A stretch of 7,977 nt of DNA. It comes from Methanobrevibacter sp. Lineage in GTDB: Archaea > Methanobacteriota > Methanobacteria > Methanobacteriales > Methanobacteriaceae. The stretch covers positions 1 to 7,977 of the forward strand of contig JAEEWY010000066.1 in NCBI GenBank assembly GCA_016291275.1. Direction: 5' to 3'. Made by a program: the position numbers and the translations under genes. This document shows, piece by piece, positions 1-5,531 of the stretch. Under the pieces are notes generated by a model. That model did not search any database. It saw only the letters and a program-made list of their open reading frames with translations, and was not told the origin of the DNA. Position 1 is the stretch's first letter. Each line of letters begins with the position of its first letter.

Positions 1-31
1 TTATTTTTTAACAATAGTTATAAAATGATTG

Positions 32-58
32 AAAAAATAAAATAATAGAAATGAAAAA
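32..58 (-). terminator. T-tract terminator after argH
   Basis: Within 30 nt of the argH stop, the minus strand shows T5 (54-58), T4 and T6 (32-37) runs. No clear stem precedes them. This is consistent with oligo-U termination of argH. Confidence 0.45.
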
Positions 59-61
59 CAA

Positions 62-1480
62 TTAGATTCCTTGCTTTTCAAATTCATTATCTAAAAATAT
101 GTTCATATTGTCAATAGCCAATTGGACCATTTCAGGGGAAGGTCCTCCAGGAACATTTCTTATCTTAACGTTTTCAATTGGATTCAATGCATTGTGAATC
201 AATTCATCATCAAGACCTAATTTTTCAAATCCAAGCTCTTCTGCAACATTATCCACATATGCACCATCGATTTCACTTGGATTCACTCCTTCAGCAACTG
301 CCTCATTTACAATTCTTCCTACAATCTTATGAGCTGTTCTGAATGGTATCTTTCTTTCCCTTACCATAATGTCTGCCAAATCGGTAGCTGTAGCGAAGTT
401 AGCTCCTGCCAATTCAAGGCATCTTTCTGTATTGAAAGTTACAGTCAAGAGCATATGGTTGACTATCTTTAAGGTGTCAAAGGCAACATCACATGCATTC
501 CATAAGTGAGGAGTGATTTCCTGCAAATCCCTGTTGTAAGTGTATGGAATAGCTTTCAATATTGTAAGGATAGTTACAAGTTCACCGTTTACAATAGCGC
601 ATTTTGATCTTGCAACTTCTGCAACATCAGGGTTTTTCTTCTGTGGCATGATTGAAGATGTTGATGAGTATTCATCAGCCATTGAAACGATTCCAAACTC
701 GTAAGTGCTCCAAAGAACCAATTCCTCACAGATTTTTGACAATGTGGTGCAAAGAGCGCTTAAGTCAAATACGGTCTCTGCAATATGGTCTCTTGATGAA
801 ACACCATCCATGGAGTTTTCAAGATAATCGTCAAATCCTAATAATTGAGTTGTGAGTTCCCTATCAATTGGAAAACTTGTAGTTGCCATAGCAGCAGAAC
901 CTAATGGGTTTAGATTGACTCTCTTATAAGTGTCATCCAATCTTTGGTAATCCCTTTTTAGTGCTTGTGCATGTGCCATCAAGTGATGAGCCAATGTAAC
1001 TGGCTGTGCATGCTGCAAGTGAGTGTATCCGATCATTACGGTTTCCTTATGCTCCTTTGCAAGCTCAAGGATTCCTTCAATGAATTCAAGGATTCCAATT
1101 TGAATTTCAGTTATTCTGTCTCTTAAAAGAAGTCTTATGTCTGTTGCAACTTGGTCATTTCTTGACTTTGCAGTATGCATGAATCCTGCTTCAGGACCTA
1201 CAAGCTTTGTTACATAGTTTTCTACAGCCATATGAACGTCTTCAACAGAATGGTCAAATTCAAGGGCATCAAAGCCTTCATCACTTAGCTTATCCAATGC
1301 TTCAAGGATCTTATCAGCTATTTCTCCATCAATAATTCCTTGTGCCTTAAGCATTGAAGTGTGAGCGTAATTGCATTGAATGTCTGCATCAAAGATAAAT
1401 CTGTCAAATTCCAATGAAGAAGTGTATACTGCAGCTTCATCGGTCATTTCCTTTTCAAGTCTTCCAGTTCTAATTTTCAA
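62..1480 (-). CDS. argH: Argininosuccinate lyase (ArgH)
   Basis: This enzyme catalyses the last step of arginine synthesis, splitting argininosuccinate into arginine and fumarate; the family forms cytosolic homotetramers. The product is 472 aa, normal for the family. Visible motifs are SRNDQ (106-110), GYTHLQHAQP (151-160, with the His of the lyase fold) and SSIMPQKKN (275-283), the mobile signature loop with the catalytic Ser. The N-terminus KIRTGRLEKEMTDEAA is the typical ArgH opening. I place the start at the TTG ending at 1480, because GAGTTGAT, a near-complete Shine-Dalgarno, lies 4 nt upstream; another in-frame TTG at 1489-1487 falls inside that site and would add three residues. No argG or other arginine gene is visible nearby. 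The 275-bp gap upstream with its T-tracts suggests a separate transcription unit. Function is very secure; the exact start is less so. Confidence 0.96.
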   Translation of the reverse strand: MKIRTGRLEKEMTDEAAVYTSSLEFDRFIFDADIQCNYAHTSMLKAQGIIDGEIADKILEALDKLSDEGFDALEFDHSVEDVHMAVENYVTKLVGPEAGFMHTAKSRNDQVATDIRLLLRDRITEIQIGILEFIEGILELAKEHKETVMIGYTHLQHAQPVTLAHHLMAHAQALKRDYQRLDDTYKRVNLNPLGSAAMATTSFPIDRELTTQLLGFDDYLENSMDGVSSRDHIAETVFDLSALCTTLSKICEELVLWSTYEFGIVSMADEYSSTSSIMPQKKNPDVAEVARSKCAIVNGELVTILTILKAIPYTYNRDLQEITPHLWNACDVAFDTLKIVNHMLLTVTFNTERCLELAGANFATATDLADIMVRERKIPFRTAHKIVGRIVNEAVAEGVNPSEIDGAYVDNVAEELGFEKLGLDDELIHNALNPIENVKIRNVPGGPSPEMVQLAIDNMNIFLDNEFEKQGI

Positions 1481-1484
1481 GGAT

Positions 1485-1492
1485 ATCAACTC
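1485..1492 (-). promoter_or_regulatory. Shine-Dalgarno site deciding the argH start
   Basis: The minus strand reads GAGTTGAT, matching GAGGTGAT at 7 of 8 bases, 4 nt before the TTG at 1480-1478. The alternative TTG at 1489-1487 is part of this motif, which argues against it as the start. Confidence 0.55.
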
Positions 1493-1596
1493 GTTAAATT
1501 TAATAATAAATGAAATTTTTAATTATAATCTTAAAATAAGAATTTGTGAAAATTCTTTAATTAGTTATATATTATTAAATTTTAGTTTTAATAATT

Positions 1597-1604
1597 TATA
1601 TAAA
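1597..1604 (-). promoter_or_regulatory. Candidate TATA box for argH
   Basis: TTTATATA on the minus strand is a perfect match to the archaeal TTTAWATA consensus. A start site about 25 nt downstream would give an untranslated leader of roughly 90-100 nt before argH. The surroundings are so AT-rich that chance matches are common, and no clear BRE stands out. Confidence 0.4.
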
Positions 1605-1630
1605 TATCTAAAAATTAGAAAAATTATTTA

Positions 1631-1675
1631 AAAAATAGGATTATTAAAAATAGAATTATTAAAAATAGAATAAGT
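1631..1675. repeat. 15-bp tandem repeat, about 3 copies
   Basis: On the plus strand the unit AAAAATAGRATTATT occurs at 1631-1645 and 1646-1660, differing at one base. A third, diverged copy (AAAAATAGAATAAGT) lies at 1661-1675. Further degenerate AAAAATAG-like pieces continue to about 1710. Each copy gives a T5 run on the transcribed minus strand. Confidence 0.6.
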
Positions 1676-1735
1676 AAAATAGTAAAAATTAGTAAAAATA
1701 GTTTAAAAATATTTAAAAATAAAGAAAAAGTAAAA
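1631..1735 (-). terminator. T-tract array terminator after S27ae
   Basis: Downstream of the S27ae stop, the minus strand carries many runs of five or more T within about 100 bp. Part of it is a tandem repeat (1631-1675). Archaeal RNA polymerase terminates at oligo-U tracts without needing a hairpin, so this is a plausible redundant terminator for the kinase-S24e-S27ae unit, shielding argH from read-through. Confidence 0.55.
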
Positions 1736-1755
1736 AAGTAAAGTAAAGAATAAAT

Positions 1756-1914
1756 CTATTCTTTAGCTTTCATTTCAGTGTATCCGCATTTACCGCAAGC
1801 GAATCTGTCACCGTGGTCAGCCATGAAGACACCTTCACCACAACGAGGACAGAATGGGTTTTTCCTTACGATTTTGTCTCCTTCTACAGTGTATAAATCT
1901 TTTTTATCAGGCAT
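1756..1914 (-). CDS. rps27ae: 30S ribosomal protein S27ae
   Basis: A 52-aa zinc-ribbon protein of the archaeal small ribosomal subunit, homologous to the ribosomal part of eukaryotic ubiquitin-S27a fusions; no ubiquitin part is present, as expected in archaea. Four cysteines form two pairs, C22-x2-C25 and C40-x2-C43, separated by GEGVFMADHGDRFA, followed by GYTEM. The length is normal for archaeal S27ae. The ATG start is supported by AGGAGGAT (1921-1928) 6 nt upstream. The gene lies 27 nt after S24e and is almost certainly cotranscribed with it. The identification rests on the cysteine pattern and the CPRCG/CGKCGYTE context. Confidence 0.95.
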   Translation of the reverse strand: MPDKKDLYTVEGDKIVRKNPFCPRCGEGVFMADHGDRFACGKCGYTEMKAKE

Positions 1915-1941
1915 AATAATATCCTCCTAAACATTAATCAT

Positions 1942-2259
1942 TTATTCTTCCGCTTCATCTTCTTCTTCAGCAGGAGCTTCTGGTTCTTTGTTCTTTTCAA
2001 TGATGCTTGGTTTTTCTACATCAATTAAAGATGATTCTCTACCATATACTTTAGCGTAACCAGTTGCTTTAGGTTCACCGTATCCTGGTTGAATGTTGTC
2101 TACAACGATTAATTCTTTTTTAGTGTCAAGCATTGCAACTAATTTGCTTTTGACATCTAAAAGCTTAGGAGTTGGTTCTCCTACATATGAAACATAAAAT
2201 TTAACTTCAGTTCTATCAAATAAAACGTTTTCTTTCTTTTCAAAAATTTCGATTTCCAT
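1942..2259 (-). CDS. rps24e: 30S ribosomal protein S24e
   Basis: A 105-aa small-subunit ribosomal protein shared by archaea and eukaryotes. Family features are an N-terminal strand followed by KKENVLFDRTEVKF (8-21), the basic/hydrophobic DVKSKLVAMLD segment (35-45), and GYGEPKATGYAKVYG (59-73), the best conserved block. The C-terminus (92-105) is a low-complexity, Glu-rich acidic tail beyond the folded core. The ATG at 2259 follows GAGAGGT at a suitable distance. The gene sits 55 nt after the dephospho-CoA kinase and 27 nt before S27ae, the usual archaeal order, so the three probably form one operon. Confidence 0.95.
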   Translation of the reverse strand: MEIEIFEKKENVLFDRTEVKFYVSYVGEPTPKLLDVKSKLVAMLDTKKELIVVDNIQPGYGEPKATGYAKVYGRESSLIDVEKPSIIEKNKEPEAPAEEEDEAEE

Positions 2260-2314
2260 TATAAAAACCTCTCATTTAGGGTTTGAATTTAATTAATTAT
2301 AAAATACAATTAAA

Positions 2315-2818
2315 CTAAGCCATTTCCTTAAAATAAGTCATGAGCTTAGCAGCTTTGTCTTTTCCATCAGAAACATTTACAAAGACCAATCCTTCGTTAG
2401 GCTGACCATATAAGATAACAGCATCTTCAGGTGCAACCAATAAGCATGGAAGAACAGCAAGATCCTCTTCCCCTTTAACTACAATAATGCGGTTTTCGCT
2501 ATCTTTTAAAGTCAAAGAAATAGCTTTTTCTATGGTTTCCCATAGATTTTCAGTGATTGTACCTGCAGGATTGTCTGCCTCTAAAATGTTTTCTGTACGA
2601 ATAATATCATGATTATGATCTTTACGTTGAATACGATTGTCTATGATTCCCAAATCCGGAATCAAATCATTATCAACAAGATTTTTAGTGGTTTGATCAC
2701 CAACAGAGATTAAGAAATTAGCTTCTTTAATCATAGGAATTGCATCTTCAAATTCGACATACAATTTACCTAATGGCTTTTTGAATTCATCTATTAAATT
2801 CTCATCTAACTTAAACAA
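2315..2818 (-). CDS. GTP-dependent dephospho-CoA kinase (DUF359)
   Basis: A 167-aa soluble protein of the DUF359 family. A member from Thermococcus was shown to phosphorylate dephospho-CoA to CoA using GTP, the final step of archaeal CoA synthesis; the function here is inferred from family membership. Conserved blocks are SVGDQTT (38-44), PDLGIIDNRIQR (54-65), NPAGTIT (83-89), VVKGEEDLAVLP (113-124) and YGQPNEGLV (137-145). The length is typical. The start is TTG, preceded by AGAGGT (2825-2830) with 6 nt spacing; no ATG lies near the conserved N-terminus. It precedes S24e and S27ae, a linkage common in archaea. In many archaea spt4 lies directly upstream, but here the DUF4013 gene intervenes. 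Confidence 0.9.
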   Translation of the reverse strand: MFKLDENLIDEFKKPLGKLYVEFEDAIPMIKEANFLISVGDQTTKNLVDNDLIPDLGIIDNRIQRKDHNHDIIRTENILEADNPAGTITENLWETIEKAISLTLKDSENRIIVVKGEEDLAVLPCLLVAPEDAVILYGQPNEGLVFVNVSDGKDKAAKLMTYFKEMA

Positions 2819-2824
2819 GTTTTA

Positions 2825-2830
2825 ACCTCT
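2825..2830 (-). promoter_or_regulatory. Shine-Dalgarno site supporting a TTG start (dephospho-CoA kinase)
   Basis: AGAGGT on the minus strand ends 6 nt before the TTG at 2818-2816. This is ideal spacing and supports UUG initiation. Confidence 0.65.
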
Positions 2831-2927
2831 ATCAATAAATCTCCAATAATAATATTTTAATTAAATATTCGAGCAAAAAATATATAGTAAAATAATTATT
2901 ATACTTTAATATTTATCTAATTTAAGA

Positions 2928-2935
2928 TATATAAA
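2928..2935 (-). promoter_or_regulatory. Candidate TATA box for the kinase-S24e-S27ae unit
   Basis: TTTATATA on the minus strand (in CTTTATATATC) is a perfect consensus match. It lies just downstream of the DUF4013 terminator and predicts initiation near 2903, leaving a leader of about 85 nt. A weaker TATATATT-like match lies nearer the gene at about 2878-2887. Confidence 0.5.
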
Positions 2936-2977
2936 GTTTAGCATGAAAATGCTCTAAATAGAGAAAAATTAGTTAAA

Positions 2978-3012
2978 AAAAGAAAAATAGTTTAGAGCAA
3001 GATACTCTAAAC
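2978..3012 (-). terminator. Hairpin plus T-tract terminator after the DUF4013 gene
   Basis: A perfect 8-bp inverted repeat, GTTTAGAG at 2990-2997 and CTCTAAAC at 3005-3012, encloses a 7-nt loop. On the minus strand it is followed at once by TATTTTTCTTTTTTT. It lies about 52 nt after the DUF4013 stop codon. The layout resembles a bacterial intrinsic terminator; in archaea the T-run alone may suffice. Confidence 0.65.
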
Positions 3013-3064
3013 GTTAGTAAAGATTTTTGTCTATGTTCTACGGACTGAATCCTAAAACTTGAAT

Positions 3065-3874
3065 CTATTCAGCATCAGCGTAAAGATTACCTAAAGCTCT
3101 AGCGCCAAATAATGCTATAAATGGAGCACCGACTAAAAATGCAACCAATATACCAATATATGGAATAGCAGTGATAATACCTAAAACAAATCCTAGAACG
3201 AGAGCACAAATAAATAAAATAATGAACCATGCAATGAATCTTCCGATACCGATTGCTTGAATGTCCGCAATTACTTCCTTAAAGTTTATAGCTTCTCCGA
3301 TATCACCATATTTAGCTAATCTGCACATTGCAATCTCTAATAATAAACCAAAGATGAGGTATAAGATTATTGCAACAATTCCAGTGATTGCAAGACCAGT
3401 GAATAATGGTGCCCAAAGGTCTTGAGGAACTGCACTGATAGCCATGCTAGGATCAACTGTATCAGATATGGTATTTCCTATAAAAGCTAAAACTTCAGCC
3501 ATAGCGGAATAAGTTCCGGAAATCCAACCGACAAGCAAAATAATTATTGTTGGAATAATGTAATAGACAATTTGCACAACCAATAATTTCAATCCGTCAA
3601 TGAAATTCTCAAGAATATTTAAAGCAGGAATCTCATCCCCAAGATTGATTGTTTCCTTTAAAACGCTTAAGATATAACCTTCGGTTACAAAATAAAGAAT
3701 TAATGAGATAATAGCCAATAAGCTGATTACAGCCCCATTAATTTCAATGTTCCATGCAATCAATACAGAAGACAAATTAGCAATTAGGAAAATGACTCCA
3801 AAAATAACTAATGCCTTATAATCTTTAGTAGGGTATACTAAAGCTTCTTTGAATAAATCAATTAAACCAGTCAT
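3065..3874 (-). CDS. DUF4013-like multi-pass membrane protein
   Basis: A 269-aa hydrophobic protein of unknown function. From the ATG I see about six membrane segments, near residues 21-41, 46-65, 97-117, 155-181, 211-235 and 237-257, with a short amphipathic N-terminus (LIDLFKEALVYPTKDYKAL) and no cleavable signal peptide. The opening and overall layout resemble DUF4013 proteins, common in Methanobacteriales; this assignment is by eye. A longer frame beginning at a TTG (3895) is possible, but the Shine-Dalgarno GGAGG (3881-3885) lies inside that extension, 6 nt before the ATG at 3874, so the shorter start is preferred. The gene has its own candidate promoter and terminator, and interrupts the usual spt4/dephospho-CoA kinase adjacency. 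No partner gene or catalytic motif is evident; it could be a transporter-like or membrane-organising protein. Confidence 0.85.
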   Translation of the reverse strand: MTGLIDLFKEALVYPTKDYKALVIFGVIFLIANLSSVLIAWNIEINGAVISLLAIISLILYFVTEGYILSVLKETINLGDEIPALNILENFIDGLKLLVVQIVYYIIPTIIILLVGWISGTYSAMAEVLAFIGNTISDTVDPSMAISAVPQDLWAPLFTGLAITGIVAIILYLIFGLLLEIAMCRLAKYGDIGEAINFKEVIADIQAIGIGRFIAWFIILFICALVLGFVLGIITAIPYIGILVAFLVGAPFIALFGARALGNLYADAE

Positions 3875-3880
3875 AAAAAA

Positions 3881-3885
3881 CCTCC
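3881..3885 (-). promoter_or_regulatory. Shine-Dalgarno site fixing the DUF4013 start
   Basis: GGAGG on the minus strand is followed by six T and the ATG at 3874-3872. It would be internal to the coding region if translation began at the upstream TTG (3895), so it favours the 269-aa form. Confidence 0.8.
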
Positions 3886-3955
3886 AATTATACAAATAAT
3901 TATAAAAATTACTTAATTAGATTAATAAAATCCAATAATATATTAAACAACATCT

Positions 3956-3963
3956 TATTTAAA
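3956..3963 (-). promoter_or_regulatory. Candidate TATA box for the DUF4013 gene
   Basis: TTTAAATA on the minus strand fits TTTAWATA exactly and lies between the spt4 terminator and the DUF4013 start. Initiation about 25 nt downstream would give a leader of about 60 nt. A second AT-rich candidate is at about 3936-3945. Confidence 0.4.
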
Positions 3964-4100
3964 TTTTATTGTAAAAATACAAGTTTTTAATTAATTTTAG
4001 AATAAAATAAGACAAATAATGATTGAAAATAGCAAAATAAGATAAATAATTAAAAATTAAGAAAATTAAAAACTAAAAAATAGATAAAATAATTAAAATT

Positions 4101-4116
4101 GAAAAAAAAGAAAAAA
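4101..4116 (-). terminator. Poly-T terminator after spt4
   Basis: On the minus strand, starting 12 nt after the spt4 stop, there are T6 and T8 runs separated by a single C (4111-4116 and 4102-4109), the longest T-run group in the window. No hairpin precedes them. This matches hairpin-independent archaeal termination and ends the rpoE-spt4 unit. Confidence 0.65.
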
Positions 4117-4128
4117 GAATTAAGAAAA

Positions 4129-4308
4129 TTATCTTACTCTTAAAGCGTATTCACCAGCTTTTGTAATTCCTAATTCACGAGCAACTTCAGACTCTTCAGG
4201 ATCAGTTACAATTAAAAGACCGCTCCAATTGGATGAAGTAGGGTTTTTACATTCTGGACATTGTTGCTTATCAGTTAATAAATTACAATGTGTACAAGCG
4301 TTTACCAT
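4129..4308 (-). CDS. spt4: Transcription elongation factor Spt4 (RpoE'')
   Basis: A 59-aa zinc-finger protein that binds the NGN domain of Spt5; the pair clamps RNA polymerase over the DNA cleft and promotes elongation. Four cysteines, C5-x2-C8 and C17-x2-C20, form the zinc site, followed by SNWSGLLIVTDPEESEVA (26-43), the family signature, and a C-terminal GEYALRVR strand. The length is normal. The ATG overlaps the rpoE stop by one base (TAATG), and a Shine-Dalgarno AAGGTG (4317-4322) lies within the end of rpoE, so translation is probably coupled. It was short enough to be easily missed. Confidence 0.95.
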   Translation of the reverse strand: MVNACTHCNLLTDKQQCPECKNPTSSNWSGLLIVTDPEESEVARELGITKAGEYALRVR

Positions 4309-4889
4309 TATTCTTCCACCTTAGCATTAGCTTTTTCAATTGCCTTATTCTTTTCAGCTTGAATCCATTCGAATTTACCTAAGTTAGGTTGTCTCATGGT
4401 AAGACCAATCTTAGATTCCTTAATGGATTTTCCTTTAAGACTTAAAGTAACTATTCTTGCTCTGATTCTATCTCCTTCAGTTAAGACCTTTTTGGATTCG
4501 TTACCTAAAAGAGATGCGTTTTTAGGATCATAGTTAATATAATCATCAGTTACTTGAGAAACGTGAACAAGACCTTCCATAGGACCGATTCTTACGAATG
4601 CACCGAATTCGGTAATGTCTGTCACTTCACCTTCAACAATTTCCTGTTGTTCAGGCTTGAAGAATATTGCATTGAATACAACATTATGGTAAGCAGCACC
4701 ATCACCCATAATGAGCACTCCTTCACCAATTTCCTCAATGCTGACAGCACCGACCATTAAACCTAAATTCTTATCGAGCTGTCCGACGTATTCCTCATTT
4801 AAAGTTTCAATAGCTACATCTTCAAGAGGTTCATCAAATCTGTAAGGTGGAATTCTTACAGTTCCCTCAATAGTTGTCATGTAATACAA
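4308..4889 (-). CDS. rpoE: DNA-directed RNA polymerase subunit Rpo7 (RpoE')
   Basis: The archaeal counterpart of eukaryotic Rpb7, forming with Rpo4 the stalk that binds emerging RNA and helps open-complex formation and termination. The 193-aa product has the N-terminal tip domain (IEGTVRIPPYRF, 7-18; GDGAAYHNVVFNAIFFKP, 62-79) and a C-terminal S1/OB domain (about 82-166; VEGEVTDITEFGAFVRIG). It ends in GLTMRQPNLGKFEW (162-175), a family hallmark, and a Lys/Glu-rich tail. I keep the TTG start at 4889, although an ATG lies three codons in: homologues begin Met-Tyr, and GAGGGAT (4894-4900) is correctly spaced for the TTG but too far from the ATG. It overlaps spt4 by one base. Confidence 0.96.
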   Translation of the reverse strand: MYYMTTIEGTVRIPPYRFDEPLEDVAIETLNEEYVGQLDKNLGLMVGAVSIEEIGEGVLIMGDGAAYHNVVFNAIFFKPEQQEIVEGEVTDITEFGAFVRIGPMEGLVHVSQVTDDYINYDPKNASLLGNESKKVLTEGDRIRARIVTLSLKGKSIKESKIGLTMRQPNLGKFEWIQAEKNKAIEKANAKVEE

Positions 4890-4893
4890 AATA

Positions 4894-4900
4894 ATCCCTC
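4894..4900 (-). promoter_or_regulatory. Shine-Dalgarno site supporting the rpoE TTG start
   Basis: GAGGGAT on the minus strand ends 4 nt before the TTG at 4889 but 13 nt before the internal ATG at 4880, favouring UUG initiation. Confidence 0.6.
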
Positions 4901-4965
4901 GTTTTAAGTGAAATTTAAATTTTAAATAAATTTGTAATAAAGCTAATTATAATAAATTTTATAAT

Positions 4966-4973
4966 TTTATAAA
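4966..4973 (-). promoter_or_regulatory. Candidate TATA box for rpoE-spt4
   Basis: TTTATAAA on the minus strand lies in the 185-bp gap between the PIN gene and rpoE. It predicts a leader of about 50 nt. It may give rpoE-spt4 its own promoter in addition to any read-through from aIF2-gamma. The match is in low-complexity AT sequence. Confidence 0.35.
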
Positions 4974-5074
4974 TTCTAATGAATTTAGTGAATTTTAAAG
5001 TAAATTATGAATATCAATTAAAAATATAATAATGAAACTATTTAAAGTTACTTATAATGCCAATAAGTTAACCG

Positions 5075-5479
5075 TTAAATCAGATAACCTTCAACTGCCA
5101 GATATTTCCTTTGCCTAAGAATAACTAATGCAATTCCTTTTTTCTTTGCTTTCTTTCTTAGATTTGCATCATTTGTCGCCAATACATTGGACACTCTAAT
5201 CAATGCATCATCTACAGATTCGCCATCATTTAAAGGAATGTCTCTAATTTCAATTTCGCCGGATTGTGCAATTTTCAAGCCTAAACCAGCAGCTAATCTA
5301 ACTTTTCCTTTGCTATTGTTTTTAAGGCCTTTAAGCTCATTAATAACAAATTTTGCAGTTACCAATTGATAATTAGGCAAAATTCTTTTGAATTCCTCTA
5401 GGATATCTACATTGAATTGAAAAGGAATCATAAAAAAGTTAGTATCAATGAATACTTCTCTTTTATCTCCAGATTCCAT
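5075..5479 (-). CDS. PIN-domain protein, Fcf1/Utp23-like (probable rRNA-processing RNase)
   Basis: A 134-aa single PIN domain. Candidate metal-binding acids are D12 (VFIDTN), E48 (VINELK), D90/D91 (SVDDAL) and D104 (ATNDANLR), in the standard PIN order. The C-terminal LRQRKYL (121-127) resembles the LRQxKYL motif of Fcf1 and Utp23, which act in eukaryotic 18S rRNA maturation; the archaeal role is inferred, and such proteins are often labelled VapC9. Several Lys/Arg-rich stretches (RKKAKKKG, 108-115) suit RNA binding. The ATG at 5479 has only a modest GTGAT site 3 nt upstream. It follows aIF2-gamma by 52 nt with no T-tract between, so cotranscription is likely. No antitoxin-like gene precedes it, which argues against a toxin role. 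Confidence 0.85.
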   Translation of the reverse strand: MESGDKREVFIDTNFFMIPFQFNVDILEEFKRILPNYQLVTAKFVINELKGLKNNSKGKVRLAAGLGLKIAQSGEIEIRDIPLNDGESVDDALIRVSNVLATNDANLRKKAKKKGIALVILRQRKYLAVEGYLI

Positions 5480-5531
5480 GTTATCACTGACTAAATTTTA
5501 ATGAAATTCAATAATCTAAATAATATTAAAC

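Larger units (their letters stand above)
3886..4128. other. Spacer between spt4 and the DUF4013 gene
   Basis: About 240 bp of very AT-rich DNA. The spt4-proximal part holds T-tracts on the minus strand (terminator) and the DUF4013-proximal part holds TATA-like sequences. No small open frame with a convincing ribosome site was seen. Confidence 0.5.

Noticed and set aside
1380..1631. An 83-codon plus-strand open frame overlapping the argH 5' end
   Set aside because: Half is antisense to argH and the rest reads AT-rich spacer as Ile/Asn/Lys/Leu-rich sequence; it is best seen as chance.
1490..1755. CRISPR-like repetition in the argH-S27ae spacer
   Set aside because: The unit is 15 bp, contiguous and low-complexity with no spacers between copies; it is simple tandem repetition.
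3045..3072. A 6-bp inverted repeat CTGAAT/ATTCAG spanning the DUF4013 stop codon
   Set aside because: The stem is short and the loop about 16 nt; the better terminator hairpin lies just downstream.
5075..5479. VapBC toxin-antitoxin pair
   Set aside because: No antitoxin-sized gene is adjacent; the upstream neighbour is aIF2-gamma, and the C-terminal motif fits the Fcf1/Utp23 branch better.
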